Assembly (NCBI GenBank): GCA_963575745.1
Contig: CAUYUJ010015735.1
Coordinates: forward strand, 145,314 to 190,217
From: Prorocentrum cordatum
Taxonomy: Eukaryota; Sar; Dinophyceae; Prorocentrales; Prorocentraceae
Length of the DNA stretch: 44,904 bases
Direction: 5' to 3'
A model generated the notes under the pieces. That model saw only the letters and a program-made list of their open reading frames with translations, made no database searches and was not told where the DNA came from. The position numbers and the translations under genes were made by a program. This document shows, piece by piece, positions 8,901 through 20,002 of the stretch. Each line of letters starts with the position of its first letter. Positions within the stretch are counted from its first letter, which is position 1.

Positions 8901-9735
8901 AGGGGGGAAGTCTCGAACAGGGCCGCTGTTGTTGCTGGGAGCGGCGCCAATGCTGCAGAGAGTAGGGCGCTAGTCCTGCATAAAACAAAACGAAGTCTCG
9001 AGCGGGAACGCTGGTTTTGTTGGGACGGCGGTTGTCGGCGGCGAGGAGGAACACCGCCTTGAGCAAGAGGGGAGGAAGTCTCGAGCGGGATCCGTGGTTG
9101 TCGGGACGGGGGCTGTCGGCGGCGAGGAACAGCACCGCCCTGCGGAAAAAGGAAACCTCGAGCGGGAGCTTTATTCTTGCTGGGAACGGCGCCAATGCAA
9201 AAAAAAAATAGGGCGCCAGTCCAGCGTAAAACGAGAGGAAGTCTCGGGCGGGAGCGCTGGTCTTGTCGGGACGGCGATTTTCGGCGGCGAGGAGGAGCAC
9301 CGCGTTGAGTGAGAAAGGGCGGAAGTCTTGAGCGGGAGCGTTGTTGTTGCTGGGGGCGGCGCCGATGAGAGAAAGACTAGCGCGCCAGTCCAAGATAAAA
9401 CGGAAGGAAGTCCCGAGCGGTAGCGCTGGTTTTGTTGGGACGGCGGTTTTCGGCGGCGAGGAGGAGCACCGCCTTGAGTAAAAAAGGGAGGACGTCTCGA
9501 GCGGGAGCGTTGTTGTTGTTGCTGGGGGCGGCGCCGATGAGAAAAAGAGTAGCGCGGCAGTCCAAAGTAAAAAGGGAGGAAGTCCCGAGCGGTCGCGCTG
9601 GTTTTGTTGGGACGGCGGTTTTCGGCGGCGAGCAAGAGCACCGGCCCTGGCCCTGAGCAAAAAAGGAGGAATTCTCGAGCGGGAGCGTTTTTGTTGTTCG
9701 GGGGCCAGTTTTGGCGCCCCCCCAAACCGATCGAG
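8900..9735 (+). repeat. Two-part higher-order tandem repeat, about 170 bp
   Basis: Half-unit A carries GCTGGTTTTGTTGGGACGGC and TTTTCGGCGGCGAGGAGG; half-unit B carries GTCTCGAGCGGGAGCG, TTGTTGTTGCTGGGGGCGGC and AGAGTAGCGCG. A starts near 9010, 9256, 9425 and 9597, so the period is about 170, and an extra half-unit explains the first longer step. Both halves open with GGAAGTCTCGAGCGGGAGCG, the same start as the 41-bp units at 8256 and 32222, so the larger repeat probably grew from the 41-bp family. Minus-strand frames here are open by chance. Confidence 0.85.
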
Positions 9736-9950
9736 CGTGAGCCTCATTTTCAATCAAAATGTAGCCGGCGCCGAGGCGAGAGCGCCAAGGCGCCTGGGGG
9801 GGTCCAACAATAATAACGGTTTAATAATTGACATTCAACCACCACCACAGCAACAACAATAACAACAACAATACTAACAACAACACAAACGAAAACAAAC
9901 AAAAACAACAACACCAACAACAACAGCAACACCAACAAAAAACAATGTAT
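9736..9950 (+). repeat. Tail module copy with CAA/AACAAC microsatellite
   Basis: GGCGCCTGGGGGGGTCCAAC, AATAATAACGG and TTAATAATTGACATTCAAC match the five-copy tail family and are followed by about 110 bp of CAA-type repeat with CACCAC and CAAAA variants. The L end of composite element 1 follows directly at 9951. Confidence 0.8.
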
Positions 9951-11027
9951 CCTGGCGAAGGACCCAACCATATACAATTGTGAATAACGGTGGGGCTCCT
10001 TATGTGCCACGAAACGCTGTCCTGGGCGTACGGGACGCATGAGGGCGGTACACTGGGGCCTTCGGTGGAGCTCCCTATGGGGCCACGAAACGTGTGAGGG
10101 GTGTGCCGAAATGGGTGCGGCGCCGCCATGCGGACGCAGCCACTGGGGCCTTCGGTGGAGCTCCCTATGGGGCCACGAAAACGTGTGAGGGGTGTGCCGA
10201 AAGGGTTGCGGCGCCGCCATGGGACGCAGCCATTGGGGCCTTCGGTGGAGCTCCCTATGGGGCCACGAAGCGTGTGAGGGGTGGCCGAAATGGGTGCGTC
10301 GGCGCCATGCGGACGCAGCCCACTGGGGCCTTCGGGGAGCTCCCTATGGGGCACGAAGCGTGTGAAGGGTGTGCCGACATGGTGCGGCGCCGCCGGCGAC
10401 GCAGCCACTGGGGCCTTCGGTGGAGATCCCTACGGGCCACGAAACGTGTGAGGGTGTGCCGAAGTGGGTGCGGCGCCGCCATGCGGAAGAAGCCACTGGG
10501 GCCTTCGGTGGAGCTCCCTATGGGGCCACGAAACGTGTGAGGGGTGTGCCGAAATGGGTGCGGTGCCGCCATGCGGACGCAGCCACTGGGGCCTTCGGTG
10601 GAGCTCCCTGTGGGGCCACGAAACGTGTGAGGGGTGTGCCGAAATGGGTGCGGCGCCGCCATGCGGACGCAGCCACTGGGGCCTCCGGTGGAAATCCCAA
10701 TGGGGCCACGAAACGTGTGAGGGGTGTGCCGAAATGGGTGCGGCGCCGCCATGCGGACGCAGCCACTGGGGCCTTCGGTGGAGCTCCTTATGGGGCCACG
10801 AAACGTGTGAGGGGTGTGCCGACATGGGTGCGGCGCCGCCATGCGGACGCAGCCACTGGGGCCTTCAGTGGAACTATGGGGTCACGAAACGCGTGAGGGG
10901 TGTGCCGTGATAGTGGGAGGAGGGAGGACGGGGGGGAGGAGGCGGAGGAGGGGGAAGGAAGGAAGGAGAGGAGACGCGGGGCACCGTCTCTTCAAAACGA
11001 GGACCCAACACCACAGGATGGTTGGGG
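9951..11027 (+). mobile_element. Composite satellite element 1 (L end ... 90-bp array ... R end)
   Basis: The L end is CCTGGCGAAGGACCCAACCA then TATACAATTGTGAATA (9951-9986). About ten 90-bp units follow (10050-10910). Their constant part is CCTTCGGTGGAGCTCCCTAT, GGGGCCACGAAACGTG and AGGGGTGTGCCGAAATGGG; the variable part in this copy is TGCGGCGCCGCCATGCGGAC. A purine-rich stretch leads to the R end: CGTCTCTTCAAAACGAGGAC, CCAACACCACAGGATGGTTG, GG (to 11027). The mobile nature is inferred from eight copies with the same ends. Confidence 0.75.
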
Positions 11028-11509
11028 GGGAAAAAACTGCAGCAACGACAACAACAACAACAACAACAACAACAATCATTTTACCCGAACGCTCAGTGTT
11101 CTCACCAGTGCCAGGGTTTTCATGCGACGCGAGACAATACCCCCACTTCGTGGGGGGGCAGTTCAAGCTCTACCAAATATCCAAACGACTCTTCGCGACC
11201 ACCCAAACACAGCTTCCCGCCCTATGACGTTGGGACACTTCACTTCGTGGCGTGCGGGACGACCGTGGCTACTACACTGGCTTGGGGTACACACCCACAG
11301 AACTTGGTCACTTATTCGGGGCGCGCGGTGCCCAGCATCCTGGCAATGTGGACATACAATACATGACACAGACAGCAGAGGAGAGAGAGCCCCCAGAGAG
11401 CAGACAGAGAGAGAGACAGATGAGAGCGGAGTTGGTCACATTTTGGGGGCAAGTTCTGAGATCGTGTGTTTGTTGGTTTTGCGCGCGCGAAGGTCCACTT
11501 TACTTTTTT
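11028..11509. repeat. Spacer with CAA repeat and dispersed GTGCCAGGGTTTTCAT module, copy 1
   Basis: A (CAA)n tract (11040-11073) is followed by CACCAGTGCCAGGGTTTTCA, ACCCCCACTTCGTGGGGGGG (an inverted repeat with a short loop), CCCGCCCTATGACGTTGGGA and ACGACCGTGGCTACTA (about 11098-11275). A second copy is at 18818-19040. Further on lie a GAGAGA stretch and GCGCGCGCGAAGGTCCACTT (11481-11500), which is shared with the AT-rich repeats at 18265, 18515 and 19345. Confidence 0.75.
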
Positions 11510-13691
11510 CCCAACCATCCTGTGGTGTTGGGTCCTCGTTTTGAAGAGACGTCGCCCCGCGTTCCTTCCTACCTTCCCGCTGCCCCCTCCCTCCTCCCAT
11601 CTTCATCATCATCGTCATCATCCCCATCATCGTCATCGTCATCATCATCTGTCGTCATCATCATTATCACCACCATGTCGGCACACCCCTCACACGTTTC
11701 GTGACCCCATAGGGAGCTCCACCGAAGGTCCCAGTGCGTGTGCCCGCATGCGTCCCGCACACTCATTTCGGCACACCCCTCACACGCTTCGTGGCCCATA
11801 GGGGAGCTCACGAATGGGGTCCCAGTGGTGTGCCCGCCAATTGCGTCCCGCGCACCCATTTCGGCACACCCCTCACACGTTTCGTGGCCCCATAGGGGCT
11901 CCACCGAAGGCCCCATGGCTGCCGTCCGCATGCGTCCCGCACACCCATTTCGGCACACCCCTCACACGTTTCGTGGCCCCACAGGGAGCTCCACCGAAGG
12001 CCCCAGTGCTGCCGTCCGCATGCGTCCCGCACACCCATTTCGGCACAACCCTCACACGTTTCGTGGCCCCACAGGGAGCTCCACCGAAGGCCCCAGTGCT
12101 GCCGTCCGCATGCGTCCCGCACACCCATTTCGGCACACCCCTCACACGTTTCGTGGCCCCATAGGGAGCTCCACCGAAGGTCCCAGTGGGTGTGCCCGCA
12201 TGCGTCCCGCACACCCATTTTGGCACACCCTTCACACTATTCGTGGCCCCATAGGGAACTCCACCGAAGGTCCCAGTGGGTGTGCCCGCATGCGTCCCGC
12301 ACACCCATTTCGGCACACCCCTCACACGTTTCGTGGCCCCATAGGGAGCTCCACCGAAGGCCCCAGTGGCTGCGTTCGCATGCCTCCCCAACACCCATGT
12401 CGGCACACCCCTCACACGTTCGTGGCCCCATAGGCAGCTCCACCGAAGGCCCCAGTGGGTGTGCCCCGCAGCGTCACGCACACCCATTCGCCACACCCCT
12501 CATACGTTTCGTGGTGGCCACATAGGGAAGCTCCACCGAGGTTACTGCCCCCAAGCCCTCCGCCCCAGTGGGTGTGGCCGCATTGCGTTGTTTTTTTTTT
12601 TGTCCCCCCCGCACACCCATTTCGGCACATCCCTCACACGTTTCGTGGCCCCATAGGGGGCTCCACCGAAGGTCCCAGTGGGTGTGCCCGCATGCGTCCC
12701 GCACACACATGGCGTCCCACCCCTCACACGTTTCGTGGCCCCATAGGGAGCTCCACCGAAGGTCTCAGTGGGTGTGCCCGCATGCGTCCCGCACACCCAT
12801 TCCGGCACATCCCTCACACGTTTCGTGTCCCCATAGGGAGCTCCACCGAAGGTCCCCGTGGCGCAGTCCACATGCGTCTCCTTTGCCCAGTACAGCGTTA
12901 CGTGGCCCCATATGGAGCCCCACCGCAGGTCCAGCCAGCCAGCTAGCTCTCTTTGCTCCGCGCAGCGGGCGACCCGCGCGCGTCGCTGGGACTCCTCCGG
13001 GGCGACCTGCGCGCGTCGCGGGGGCTCCGTGCTGCGTTACGCCCAGCGCCTCGCTCGCCCGTCGTCGCTCTGCCCAGCGGCAAGAGCCTTGCCCGCTATC
13101 AGCCAGCCAGCTAGCTCTCTTCGCTCCGCGCAGTGGACGACCCGCGCGCGTCGCTGGGACCCCTCCGGGGTGACCTGCGCGCGACGCGGGGGCTCCGCGC
13201 TGCGCTGCTCCCGCAGCCTTGGACTTTTGAGTGCGCGGGCAAAGAGGGAGTAAAGGAAGGGGAGGAAGCGGGCGCGATCCTCGCGGGGGGGCGCGCCGAC
13301 ATTGGCGTCGCGGCGCGCGGGCGATGCCGTCGGGGAGTCCCGGGGAAGCTCCTTGCGGCGGCCACGCCCAGCGTCACGAGTATTCAGAGGCAGTCGTTGT
13401 CAAACTATTGGCATTCATACACATTTGCACCACGCTTTGTCATATTCGCATTCATGCACGTAGACTCGCTCGCACGCAGATCATTCACAGTCAGACGCAC
13501 GCGCGCAGATTCACCCGCGCTCAGTCTCCCTACGTACTCAGATCAATCGTTTTCGTTCACTTTGTGTACCACGCCACTCATGTCGGCACGCCCCTAGCAC
13601 GGTTCGTTGCCTCATAGGGATCGCCACCGAAAAAATGAATCACTATTGCGGTACTCGCACCTGCATATGGTTGGGTCCCTCGTCAGGCTAA
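11510..13691 (-). mobile_element. Composite satellite element 2 (minus orientation)
   Basis: The R end is at 11510-11566 (CCCAACCATCCTGTGGTGTT on the plus strand) and the L end at 13645-13691 (GCATATGGTTGGGTCC, CGTCAGGCTAA). Next to R is a 75-bp ATC/GTC microsatellite (11600-11690); then about 13 units of the 90-bp satellite (11693-12925), with variable parts GTGTGCCCGCATGCGTCCCG or CTGCCGTCCGCATGCGTCCC; then a GC-rich block of two 168-bp repeats (12930-13220). From 12850 to 13691 it is nearly identical to element 3. Confidence 0.75.
12930..13390 (-). repeat. GC-rich 168-bp tandem pair inside element 2
   Basis: AGCCAGCCAGCTAGCTCTCT starts at 12933 and 13101, each followed by GACCCGCGCGCGTCGCTGGG and ACCTGCGCGCG. 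The same block is at 15100-15560 in element 3, and a diverged single copy is at 17575-17700 in element 4. Frames through it are not genes. Confidence 0.85.
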
Positions 13692-13698
13692 TTTTTTT

Positions 13699-15860
13699 CC
13701 CAACCATCCTGTGGTGTTGGGTCCTCGTTTTGAAGAGACAGCGCCCCGCGTTCCTTCCTTCCCGCTGCCCCCTCCCTCCTCCCATCTTCATCATCATCGT
13801 CATCATCCCCATCATCGTCATCGTCATCATCATCTGTCGTCATCATCATTATCACCACCCATGTCGGCACACCCCTCACACGTTTCGTGACCCCATAGGG
13901 AGCTCCACCGAAGGTCCCAGTGGGTGTGCCCGCATGCGTCCCGCACACTCATTTCGGCACACCCCTCACACGTTTCGTGGCCCCATAGGGAGCTCCACCG
14001 AAGGTCCCAGTGGGTGTGCCCGCATTCGTCCCGCCGCACACCCATTTCGGCACACCCCTCCCACGTTTCGTGGCTCCATACAGGGGGTTCCACCGAAGGC
14101 CCCAGTGGGTGTGCCTGCATGCGCCCCGCACGCCCATTTCGGCACACCCCTCACACGCTTCGTGGCCCCATAGGGAGCTCCACCGAAGGTACCAGTGGGT
14201 GTGCCCGCATGCGTCCGCCACACCCAGTTCGGCACACCCTCAATACGTTTCGTGGCCCATAGGGGGCTACACCCATAGGGAGCTCCACCGAAGGTCCCAG
14301 TGGGGTGTGCCCGCATGCGTCCCGCACACCAATTTCGGCACACCCCTCACACGTTCCGTGGCTCCATAGGGAGCTCCACCGAAGGTCCCAGTGGGTGTGC
14401 CCGCATGCGTCCCGCACACCCATTTCGGCACACCCCTCACACGTTTCGTGGCCCCATAGGGAGCTCCAACGAAGGTCCCAGGGGGTGTGCCCGCATGCGT
14501 CCCGCACACCCATTCCGGCACACCCCACACACGTTGCGTGGCTCCATAGGGAGCTCCACCGAAGGTCCCAGTGTGCCGCCCGCATTGCGTCACGCACACC
14601 CATTTCGGCCACCCTCACACGTTCGTGGCCCCATAGGTGAGCTCCACCGAACGGTCCCAGGGGCGCGCCCCGGCATGCGTCCGCACACCATTTCGACCGT
14701 TCGGACACACCCCTCATACTTTCGTGGCCCCATAGGGAGCTCCACCGAAGGTCCCAGTGGGTGTGCCCGCATGCGTCCCGCACACCCATTTCGGCACACC
14801 CCTCATACGTTTCGTGGCCACATAGGGGGCTCCACCGAAGGTCCCAGTGGGTGTGCCCGCATGCGTCCCGCACACACATGTCGTCCCACCCCTCACACGT
14901 TTCGTGGCCCCATAGGGAGCTCCACCGAAGGTCTCAGTGGGTGTGCCCGCATGCGTCCCGCACACCCATTCCGGCTCATCCCTCACACGTTTCGTGGCCC
15001 CATAGGGAGCTCCACCGAAGGTCCCCGTGGCGCAGTCCACATGCGTCTCCTTTGCCCAGTACAGCGTTACGTGGCCCCATATGGAGCCCCACCGCAGGTC
15101 CCAGCCAGCCAGCTAGCTCTCTTTGCTCCGCGCAGCGGTCGACCCGCGCGCGTCGCTGGGACTCCTCCGGGGCGACCTGCGCGCGTCGCGGGGGCTCCGT
15201 GCTGCGTTCCGCCCAGCGCCTCGCTCGCCCGTCGTCGCTCTGCCCAGCGGCAAGAGCCTTGCCCGCTATCAGCCAGCCAGCTAGCTCTCTTCGCTCCGCG
15301 CAGTGGACGACCCGCGCGCGTCGCTGGACCCCTCCGGGGTGACCTGCGCGCGTCGCGGGGGCTCCGCGCTGCGCTGCTCCCGCAGCCTTGGACTTTTGAG
15401 TGCGCGGGCAAAGAGGGAGTAAAGGAAGGGGAGGAAGCGGGCGCGATCCTCGCGGGGGGGCGCGCCGCCATTGGCGTCGCGGCGCGCGGGCGATGCCGTC
15501 GGGGAGTCCCGGGGAAGCTCCTTGCGGCGGCCACGCCCAGCGTCACGAGTATTCAGAGGCAGTCGTTGTCAAACTATTGGCATTCATACACATTTGCACC
15601 ACGCTTTGTCATATTCGCATTCATGCACGTAGACTCGCTCGCACGCAGATCATTCACAGTCAGACGCACGCGCGCAGATTCACCTGCGCTCAGTCTCCCT
15701 ACGTACTCAGATCAATCGTTTTCGTTCACTTTGTGTACCACGCCACTCATGTCGGCACGCCCCTAGCACGGTTCGTTGCCTCATAGGGATCGCCACCGAA
15801 AAAATGAATCACTATTGCGGTACTCGCACCTGCATATGGTTGGGTCCCTCGTCAGGCTAA
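13699..15860 (-). mobile_element. Composite satellite element 3 (minus orientation)
   Basis: R end 13699-13753, ATC/GTC microsatellite 13785-13860, about fourteen 90-bp units (13862-15090), the GC-rich 168-bp pair (15100-15400), and L end 15815-15860. It lies head-to-tail with element 2: only a T run separates the L end of 2 (GGCTAA, to 13691) from the R end of 3 (13699). The stretch 15020-15860 repeats 12850-13691 with very few changes. Confidence 0.75.
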
Positions 15861-16029
15861 TTTTGCAACGGATTATTGACATCGACACATCTTGCAAAAG
15901 CTAAATGTGGAGTGTATATTGTTTTTTACAATGGAAAGTGCACATCAGAAACAAATAATGATCAGGATATAATATGTTTTACATAGGATGGAGCATGTTG
16001 AAAGGCAGAAGGTTAAGTTTATAATATTT
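15861..16029. other. AT-rich spacer, no gene
   Basis: About 170 bp between elements 3 and 4 with TTTTGCAACGGATTATTGAC, similar to the TTTTGCAAGGGATTATTG words of the AT-rich repeats at 18290 and 19372. Nothing else is recognisable. Confidence 0.5.
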
Positions 16030-18180
16030 CCCAACCATCCTGTGGTGTTGGGTCCTCGTTTTGAAGAGACAGCGCCCCGCGTTCCTTCCTTCCCGCTGCC
16101 CCCTCCCTCCTCCCATCTTCATCATCATCGTCATCATCCCCATCATCGTCATCGTCATCATCATCTGTCGTCATCATCATTATCACCACCCATGTCGGCA
16201 CACCCCTCACACGTTTTGTGACCCCATAGGGAGCTCCACCGAAGGTCCCAGTGCGTGTGCCCGCATGCGTCCCGCACACTCATTTCGGCACACCCCTCAC
16301 ACGCTTCGTGGCCAATAGGGAGCTCCACGAAGGTCCCAGTGGGTGTGCCCGCATGCGTCCGCACAACCCATTCGGCACACCCCTCAAAACGTTTCGTGGC
16401 CCCATAGGGAGCTCCACAGAAGGTCCCAGTGTGTGTGCCCGCATGCGTCCCGCACACTCATTTCGGCACACTCCTCACACGTTTCGTGGCCCCATAGGTA
16501 GCCCCACCGAAGGTCCAGTGGGTGTGCCCGCATGCGTCCCGCACACCCATTTCGGCACACCCCTCACACGTTTCGTGACCCCATACGGAGCTCCACCGAA
16601 GGTCCCAGTGGGTGTGCCCGCATGCGTCCCGCACACCCATTTCGGCACACCCCTCACACGTTTCGTGGCCCCACAGGGAGCTCCACCGAAGGCCCCAGTG
16701 CTGCCGTCCGCATGCGTCCCGCACACCCATTTCGGCACACCCCTCACACGTTTCGAGGCCCCATAGGGAGCTCCACCGAAGGCCCCATGGCTGCCGTCCG
16801 CATGCGTCCCGCACACCCATATCGGCACACCCCTCACACGTTTCGTGGCCCCACAGGGCGCTCCACCGAAGGCCCCAGTGCTGCCGTCCGCATGCGTCCC
16901 GCACACCCATTTCGGCACACCCCTCACACGTTTCGTGGCCCCATAGGGAGCTCCACCAATGGTCCCACTGGGTGTGCCCGCATGCGTCCCGCACACCCAT
17001 TTCGGCACACCCCTCACACGTTTCGTGGCCCCATAGGGAGCTCCACCGAAGGCCCCAGGGCTGCCGTCCGCATGCGTCCCGCACAACCATTTCGGCAACG
17101 GTTTCGTGGCCTCATCAAGTGAGGCTCCACCGAAGGTCCCGGTGGGTGTGCCCGCATGCGTCCCGCACACCGATTTCGGCACACCCCTCACACGTTTCGT
17201 GGCCCCATAGCGAGCTCCACCGAAGGTGTCAGTGGGTGTGCCCGCATGCGTCCCGCACACCCATTTCGGCACACGTTTCGTGGCCTTACAAGGAGCTCCA
17301 CCGAAGGTCCCAGTGGGTGTGCCCGCATGCGTCCCGCACACCGATTTCGGCACACCCCTCACACGTTTCGTGACCCCATAGGGAGCTCCACCGAAGGTCC
17401 CAGTGCGTGTGCCCGCATGCGTCCCGCACACCCATTTCGGCACACCCCTCACGTGTTTCGTGGCCTCATAGGGAGCTCCACCGAAGGTCCCAGTGTGTGT
17501 GCCCGCATGCGTCCCGCACACTCATTTCGGTACACCCCTCACACGTTTCGTGACCCCATACGGAGCCATGCGCGCTATGAGTTAGCCAGCAAGCGCTATC
17601 TGATCCGCTCAGCGGACGAAGCGCGCGCGTCACTGCGACCACTTCGGGGCGCCCTGCGCGCGTCGCGGGGGTTGACTGACGCCCGCCGCTGGCGCGTCGG
17701 GCGAGAAAGAAAGGTCGTCGTCGTCGTCGTCGTCCTCCTCCTCCTCCTCCTCCTCCGTCGTCGTCGTCGCCGCCGCCGTCGCCGCAGCCGCAGCCGCCGC
17801 TGCCGTCGCCGCCGCCGCCGTCGCCCGTCGCCGTCGCCGTCGTCGCCGTCGCCGCCGCCGCCGCCGCCGTCGTCCTCCTCCTCCCTCCTCCTTCCTTCCT
17901 TTCTCCACGCGCTCCCTCCAGACCTCCTCCGGACCTTTTCTGGACCTCGCACGCTCCGTGGCCCCATGGGAGGGGGGGGTGGGGGGGTCGCCCCACGCAC
18001 GTTCCTTGGCCCCATAGGGGGCTTCACCGCATACCCCAGTGACAGCGCACGCACTGCGTCACTTCCTTATTTCGGCACGCCCTCCACACGCTTCGTGACC
18101 CCATAGAGAGATCCACCGAAGGCGATATTAACAACGACGGCATTAACAACTGCATATGGTTGGGTCCTTCGTCAGGCTAA
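16030..18180 (-). mobile_element. Composite satellite element 4 (minus orientation)
   Basis: R end 16030-16084, ATC/GTC microsatellite 16117-16195, about fifteen 90-bp units (16195-17575), a diverged GC-rich block (17575-17700), a GTC/GCC-rich microsatellite (17715-17880), two or three worn 90-bp units (17945-18125) and the L end (18149-18180). Units with the two variable parts alternate in blocks, which suggests local amplification. Confidence 0.7.
17715..17900. repeat. GTC/CTC/GCC triplet microsatellite
   Basis: Runs of GTCGTC, CTCCTC and GCCGTCGCC triplets in sequence inside element 4. The Arg- or Ser/Pro-coding frames here are artefacts. Confidence 0.9.
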
Positions 18181-18645
18181 TTTTTTGAAAAACCATTGGG
18201 TTTTTGATGTTTTTATGTTGAAATCGCTACGAAACCTAAGGTTCTGGAAGGATTTCGTCTTGCGCGCGCGAATGTCCACTGTACCTTATTTTTTGCAAGG
18301 GATTATTGAAATTTGATTATGTTAGAACAAGAAAAAGTAGCTCGCGCGAGCTCATGTAACATAAATGTTGAAAAACCATTGGTTTTGTAGGATTCGGACA
18401 GCGCGCGCGGAAGGACATTTTGACAATTTTTTTCTTAAAAAACCATTGGGTTTTTGATGTTTTTATGTTAAAATCGTTACGAAACCTAAGGTTTTGGAAG
18501 GATTTCGTCTTGCGCGCACGAATGTCCACTTTACCTTATTTTTTGCAAGGGATTCTTGCAATTTGATCAAGTAAGAACAAGAGTTTTCATTTTATAGTGT
18601 TTTTGCAAGGGAAAACGGATTACAACAAAACAACAACCGGATCTG
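18181..18645 (+). repeat. AT-rich 250-bp repeat, two tandem copies
   Basis: AAAAACCATTGGGTTTTTGA, TGTTTTTATGTT, AATCGCTACGAAACCTAAGG, GGAAGGATTTCGTCTTGCGC, GAATGTCCACT and TTTTTTGCAAGGGATT occur in order at about 18187 and again at about 18437. A third copy is at 19263-19480. An extra GAAAAACCATTGGTTTTGTA half-copy is at 18370. These are the most AT-rich parts of the middle of the window. Confidence 0.88.
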
Positions 18646-18780
18646 GATCACATCGTTTTACCTGAGGCTTCCTCACGAAAGTGATGAAAATGTGGCTGCG
18701 GCCTAGGCGCGGCGGGGGGGCGCGCACCAGGGGCCCCAACAATAATTATTCTTAAGAAGAAATCATGTTCAACAACACAA
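18646..18780 (+). repeat. Tail module copy (GCGGCCTAGGCGCGGCGGGG ... TTCAACAAC)
   Basis: CTTCCTCACGAAAGTGATGA, TGGCTGCGGCCTAGGCGCGG, CACCAGGGGCCCCAACAATA, ATTATTCTTAAGAAG, ATGTTCAACAACA. A near-identical copy is at 19490-19610, so this 120-bp unit is duplicated about 840 bp apart together with the AT-rich repeat before it. Confidence 0.85.
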
Positions 18781-18805
18781 CAATTACTACACGTGTGGAC
18801 ACAAG

Positions 18806-18894
18806 GCCGTTCCACCAGTGCCAGGGTTTTCATAGGAGGCGGCATATACCCCCACTTTGGGGGGGGCCGTTCAAGCTCCTACCAAATGTCCACG

Positions 18895-18939
<45 letters not shown>

Positions 18940-19045
18940 ACCCCCCTCTTCGCCCACCACCACCCACACCCAGCGTCCCGCCCTATGACGTTCGGACACT
19001 TTCACTTCGTGGCATGCGGACGACCGTGGCTACTATTCAGGGCCC
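18806..19045 (+). repeat. Dispersed GTGCCAGGGTTTTCAT module, copy 2, split by a C34-A10 run
   Basis: It matches 11098-11275: CACCAGTGCCAGGGTTTTCA, CCCCCACTTTGGGGGGG, CAAGCTCCTACCAAAT, then CCCGCCCTATGACGTTCGGA and GACGACCGTGGCTACTA. In this copy 34 consecutive C (18895-18928) and 10 A (18929-18938) lie where the other copy reads ATCCAAACGACTC. Confidence 0.8.
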
Positions 19046-19255
19046 CGCGGCCGACGACGACGGCGTGCGCGCGCGAAGAAAAAACGAATGTGTCCCGCAT
19101 GGTATTATTTGACAGGGATGATGGCCCTGGCAGGTGCGCAACCGTTGTTGCAGAAGTTCGAAAAAGTTGCTCGCAAAGCCCGTTTGACAGAAATGTTTAA
19201 AAAGTGTTGGGTTTCCTACGAATCCGCAAGAGCGCGCGGGATGAAATTTTGACAT
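19046..19255. other. No gene seen
   Basis: Mixed sequence with GCGCGCGGGATGAAATTTTG near 19233, similar to the GCGCGCGGAAGGACATTTTG word near 18402, so it is probably another worn part of the AT-rich repeat. Confidence 0.4.
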
Positions 19256-19625
19256 TTTTTTTTTGAAAAAAACCATTGGTTTTTTGATGTTTTTATGTTA
19301 AAATCGCTACGAAAACTAAGGTTTTGGAAGGATTTCGTCTTGCGCGCGCGAATGTCCACTTTACCTTATTTTTTGCAAGGGATTCTTGAAGTTTGGTTAT
19401 GTTAGAACAAGAAATGTCCACTTTAGCTTGTTTTTTGCAAGGGAAAGCGGGGGGGAACAAAACAACCGGATCCGGACCAACCCGTTTTGCCTGAGACTTC
19501 CTCACGAAAATGATGAAAATGAGGCTGCGGCCTAGGCGCGGCGGGGGGGCCATGCACCAGGGGCCCCAACAATAATTATTCTTTAGAAGTAATAATGTTC
19601 AACAACAGCAACAACACAAGAACAA
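19256..19625 (+). repeat. AT-rich repeat copy 3 plus tail module copy
   Basis: AACCATTGGTTTTTTGATG (19271), TACGAAAACTAAGG and CTTGCGCGCGCGAATGTCC match the 18187 unit. From 19490, the tail module GGCTGCGGCCTAGGCGCGGC ... CAACAATAATTATTCTTTAG ends in CAACAACAGCAACAAC. Confidence 0.85.
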
Positions 19626-19967
19626 TATGTCTAAGACTGTTCGTTCTTGCTTGCCCGTGTGCCATTCAAAACGAGTTCCCCACACCCTCGATGCCCGCCT
19701 TTTTTGTCTTCGAACGCACCCCCTCTGGGTGGATTATTTCTCTTTGCGGGGGGCGGCGGGCTTAGACAGGCGGGCAAACCTGAACGGGCGGACAATCCTT
19801 CGTGGGCGCACACGTGCCCGCCATTGAAATTGGTGTGGGCCCTGCAAAAAGAGGAGGGGGAGAACGAGGGAGAGCGGGAGGAAGGGAGGAGGAGGGACGA
19901 AGAAAGAAGGAAAACGCCAGGAGAAAAGGAGCGAAGAGGGGGGCGATTGATTAGATGCAGAGAGAAG

Positions 19968-20000
<33 letters not shown>

Positions 20001-20002
20001 AT
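19626..20002 (+). repeat. AAGACTGTTCG module copy 2, then GA-rich tract
   Basis: TAAGACTGTTCGTTCTTGCT, CCACACCCTCGATGCCCGCC and TCTTCGAACGCACCCCCT match 7788-7880. From about 19850 the strand is GA-rich and ends in a GAGAGA run (19970-19996), directly before the L end of element 5. Confidence 0.75.

Noticed and set aside
14300-15766. A 488-codon open frame over the element 3 array and GC-rich block
   Set aside because: Same reason as above; the reading passes from satellite into unrelated GC-rich repeat without any domain, and competing frames are open over the same bases.
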